A stretch of DNA of 16,233 nucleotides from Bacteroidetes bacterium UBA6491 (GTDB lineage: Bacteria; Bacteroidota; Bacteroidia; NS11-12g; UBA9320), in the NCBI GenBank assembly GCA_002436505.1, contig DJML01000119.1, positions 11,678 through 27,910 on the forward strand, in the 5' to 3' direction. Positions 13,756-16,233 of the stretch are shown one piece after another (the stretch's first letter is position 1; the number at the start of each line of letters is the position of its first letter). A model generated the notes under the pieces. That model made no database searches and had not been told where the DNA came from. It worked only from the letters and a program-made list of their open reading frames with translations. Made by a program: the position numbers and the translations under genes.

Positions 13756-15204
13756 TCAGAACTGAAAATAAATAAAAGGGGTCTCCTGTGTTCTCATGAA
13801 AATTGTAATTATAAATATAAGGACAGCATAGATTGTCCAGCGTATCCAATTTTGTCTTAAATGTACTATACCGGCAATAGCAAATTGCTCCCTTCTTCCG
13901 ATCCATTCAATGATCATAAATACGGAGATAAGCAGACATAGGGTAAATGCTTTCCCTAACTCCGCTAATTCAGGAACAGAGAATAACGAAGTTGAGAATA
14001 GTCCTGAAAGAAAATTAAAGGCATGTGCTATGTTTTCTGCCCTAAAGAACACCCACGCGATAACAGTGAGGGTAAATGTCAGCAGCATCAACAGGCATTC
14101 TTTCAATGAAGGCAGGAGTTTATTTTCTGCGACGACATTAATATGGTCACGATGTTTGTTTGATAGCAGAAGTGGCAGAAAATAGACTGCATTCAGCATT
14201 CCCCAGACAATAAATGTCCAGTTCGCCCCATGCCAGAAACCGCTCACCACAAAAATTATAAATGTGTTCCTCACCTTCATCCACTTTCTTCCCCGGCTTC
14301 CCCCAAGGGGGATGTAAACATAATCCCTGAACCAGGTGGACAAAGAAATATGCCACCTTCTCCAGAATTCTGCCATATCTCTTGAAAAATAAGGGAACGC
14401 AAAATTCCGCATCAGTCGAAAACCAAAAAGGCGAGCGACGCCAATAGCTATATCAGAATAACCAGAGAAGTCTCCATAGATCTGAAAAGCGAAAAAAATT
14501 GCACCAAGAACCAACGTACTGCCCCCATAAATTTCAGAATGAGAAAATATCTCATCTGCGAAAAGTGCGCAATTATCGGCGATGACCATTTTTTTAAAGA
14601 GTCCCCACAAGATCTGTCTCATTCCATCTGTTGCTTCGATGTATTCAAACTTCCTTTTGACGAAAAACTGTGGTAGAAGATTTGAAGCTCTTTCTATTGG
14701 TCCTGCAACTAATTGAGGGAAAAAGCTCACGAATGCTGCGAACGATATAAAATCCCTGGTAGGGTTAAGTTTTCTTCTGTATATATCTATGGTATAACTA
14801 AGCGTCTGAAAGGTATAAAAGCTTATTCCAACAGGTAAAATGATATTCAATGAGTTCGATTGCACTTCAAATCCCATAAAAGAGAATGCTGAAATGAAAT
14901 TCTCAAGAAAGAAATTATAGTATTTAAAGAACCCAAGAAAACCCAGGTTAACCAGAATACTCACCCATAGCAGCACTTTTCGGCGGCCTATATCAGCCGT
15001 TTTATTCAGCATGATCCCGACCGAATAATCAACCAGTGTACTGAAAAGAATCAAGGAAAGGAATCGCCAGTCCCACCATCCGTAAAAAAGGTAACTTGCC
15101 GAAATAACAACAATGTTCTGAAGTCTTAATTTTTTATTGGCCAACCAATAAAGAACAAAGACAACAGGTAGGAAGACAGCAAAGTCTATTGAGTTAAACA
15201 GCAT
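13756..15204 (-). CDS. MBOAT family O-acyltransferase (AlgI-like)
   Basis: This 482-residue polytopic protein begins MLFNSIDFAVFLPVVFVLYW, the characteristic AlgI/MBOAT start, and has about ten to twelve membrane helices. Conserved signatures are ILPVGISFYTFQTLSYTID (122-140), PQLVAGPIER (163-172), DFSGYSDIAIG (245-255), the cytoplasmic-loop motif FWRRWHISLSTWFRDYVYIP (280-299) and SGFWHGANWTFIVWG (321-335), where H325 is the catalytic-type histidine. The last helix ends in TQETPFIYFQF, a common AlgI terminus. It passes acyl groups, normally acetyl from acetyl-CoA, across the inner membrane to a periplasmic acceptor protein, here most likely the SGNH protein encoded next. It is the first gene of the minus-strand trio; an 84-base gap separates it from the T9SS protein upstream. 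Confidence 0.93.
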   Translation of the reverse strand: MLFNSIDFAVFLPVVFVLYWLANKKLRLQNIVVISASYLFYGWWDWRFLSLILFSTLVDYSVGIMLNKTADIGRRKVLLWVSILVNLGFLGFFKYYNFFLENFISAFSFMGFEVQSNSLNIILPVGISFYTFQTLSYTIDIYRRKLNPTRDFISFAAFVSFFPQLVAGPIERASNLLPQFFVKRKFEYIEATDGMRQILWGLFKKMVIADNCALFADEIFSHSEIYGGSTLVLGAIFFAFQIYGDFSGYSDIAIGVARLFGFRLMRNFAFPYFSRDMAEFWRRWHISLSTWFRDYVYIPLGGSRGRKWMKVRNTFIIFVVSGFWHGANWTFIVWGMLNAVYFLPLLLSNKHRDHINVVAENKLLPSLKECLLMLLTFTLTVIAWVFFRAENIAHAFNFLSGLFSTSLFSVPELAELGKAFTLCLLISVFMIIEWIGRREQFAIAGIVHLRQNWIRWTIYAVLIFIITIFMRTQETPFIYFQF

Positions 15205-15288
15205 CGAAACAGTTCACTTATTTATCCCAGTTGCATCAAAAGGTCAACGGGATCGACAAAGATGTAAAAAGAAAATGAAACGTTTGAT

Positions 15289-16233
15289 CTATGGGCGGGA
15301 AACAGATAGCGTACGAGTTGCAAGAACCTCATTCGGGGTGCTGATCATACAATAATAGAATCCTGGCATGAATTGAGTGATATCAAATTCAGAATGAACT
15401 TCATTATTAAATAATGAGGATAATACAACTTTACCTGTTGCATCAATTAGATATAATTTAAGGTCATCGGGTAGATAAATGTCCGATAGATTTATATGCA
15501 ACTTGCCTCCATCCGCCCATAGTTTAACATCAATGCTATTGTATTGACTGGGATCGAGCACCAGTATGTCAGAAAGCTCAGTGCTGCCATCAAAATCAAC
15601 CTGGGCAAGTCTGTAAAAATATACCTGGTCAAGGATCCGGGGCAATTCAAATCTATATTGTTGTTCTTTATGAGAATTTCCTGCACCCCTTATTCTTGCA
15701 ACTTCTTCAAAGTCTGTTCCATTTAAACTTTCCTGAACAATAAAGTAATCATTATTGGTCTCAGTTGCCGTTCTCCATTCCAGGTAAGTCATCCCATCGG
15801 AATGAGATACTTCTATACTAATGTAGCTGACATCCAAATAAACGTTGCCATGAAGTGGTCCGTCACTTGACCGCCAGTATTCCGTGTTCCCGATGAATAT
15901 CTGGTTTGAGTTTCCGTTGCCTTCAGGATAAACATACCCGCTATCTCTCACGATAAAAGCTGATCCAGCGGGAAGATCAAGTTTAAAACCTGACTTAAAG
16001 ATGAGCGTATCCTCAACAATAAATACAATCGCCCCGCAAGTGTTTACACTGATCTGAGAGCCGATGTACACAGGAGTGTTTATAAGAATTGTATCGTAGC
16101 AGTTCGAATTATTAGGGACGATACCTGTCTGCCATGTCGAGCCGTCTGACCAAAAACCTCGCGGTGTATCAATACTTACATTGATAGATGCACTGGAATA
16201 GTTCGTAAAAAAAAGCATAAAAAATGCAAAAGA
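15289..16233 (-). CDS. Secreted T9SS-type protein, N-terminus cut by the window edge
   Basis: An ATG exists at 16218, but the frame stays open to the window end and the upstream codons read S-F-A-F-F before MLFFTNYSSAS. Together these look like the core and cleavage region of a signal peptide whose true start is outside, so the gene is partial at its 5' end. The mature protein begins with a FWSDGSTWQTGIVPNN region, followed by beta-rich repeats (ILINTPVYIGSQISVNTCGAIVF) resembling the start of many Bacteroidota surface proteins. Residues about 140-215 form a beta-sandwich with the phrases TYLEWRTATETNNDYFIVQES and YFYRLAQVDFDGSTELSDI. The last roughly 80 residues resemble a T9SS sorting domain, with the strand KLYLIDATGKVV, the MPGFYYCMIS turn-strand and the basic end TRTLSVSRP. 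No enzymatic motif seen; probably a surface-exposed or released protein. Confidence 0.8.
   Translation of the reverse strand, partial: SFAFFMLFFTNYSSASINVSIDTPRGFWSDGSTWQTGIVPNNSNCYDTILINTPVYIGSQISVNTCGAIVFIVEDTLIFKSGFKLDLPAGSAFIVRDSGYVYPEGNGNSNQIFIGNTEYWRSSDGPLHGNVYLDVSYISIEVSHSDGMTYLEWRTATETNNDYFIVQESLNGTDFEEVARIRGAGNSHKEQQYRFELPRILDQVYFYRLAQVDFDGSTELSDILVLDPSQYNSIDVKLWADGGKLHINLSDIYLPDDLKLYLIDATGKVVLSSLFNNEVHSEFDITQFMPGFYYCMISTPNEVLATRTLSVSRP

Overview
The window looks like a chromosomal segment of a member of the Bacteroidota, probably a flavobacterium-like or saprospira-like marine or environmental lineage; I cannot go below phylum. Three kinds of evidence support this. First, two secreted proteins carry C-terminal regions resembling the type IX secretion (T9SS) type A sorting domain. 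Second, there is a large Asp/Asn-rich repeat protein with the GIGT...NP...GLLIPRM head domain common in this phylum. Third, start sites mostly lack strong Shine-Dalgarno sequences, and one clear TAnnTTTG promoter element is present.

Layout, left to right. Positions 1-1725 (minus) hold the N-terminal 575 codons of a long surface repeat protein that runs off the left edge. Its repeat period is 522 bp. After a gene-free stretch comes a mixed set of single genes: a DUF1905/YdeI-type protein (minus), a small sulfotransferase-like protein (plus), a secreted protein with a T9SS-like tail (minus), a DoxX-like membrane protein (plus), a small lipoprotein (plus) and a serine hydrolase lipoprotein (plus) closed by a strong terminator. 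A non-coding stretch with a second, bidirectional hairpin follows. Next are a protein with uracil-DNA-glycosylase-like signatures, a 444-base gap containing a possible structured RNA, and a 69-residue conserved-looking protein.

The most notable block is 8746-11869 (plus), three tightly packed genes that look co-transcribed. They are an ATP-cone domain fused to an Mrr-like PD-(D/E)XK nuclease, a metallo-beta-lactamase/beta-CASP RNase-type hydrolase, and a short archaeal-type PRPP synthetase. One 1-nt stop/start overlap and one 5-nt spacer join them. A nucleotide-sensing nuclease, a probable RNA-processing enzyme and a PRPP-making enzyme together suggest a nucleic-acid-salvage or nucleotide-level-responsive module. 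The family assignments are firm; the joint function is inference.

The right part (minus) holds a second operon, read from 15204 down to 11886: an MBOAT O-acyltransferase, an SGNH-type membrane-anchored hydrolase/acyltransferase and a beta-lactamase-fold lipoprotein. This is the usual two-component layout for O-acetylating an extracytoplasmic glycan, plus a possible modifying hydrolase. Upstream of it, a T9SS-type secreted protein runs to the right edge, and its signal peptide is cut off by the end of the window.
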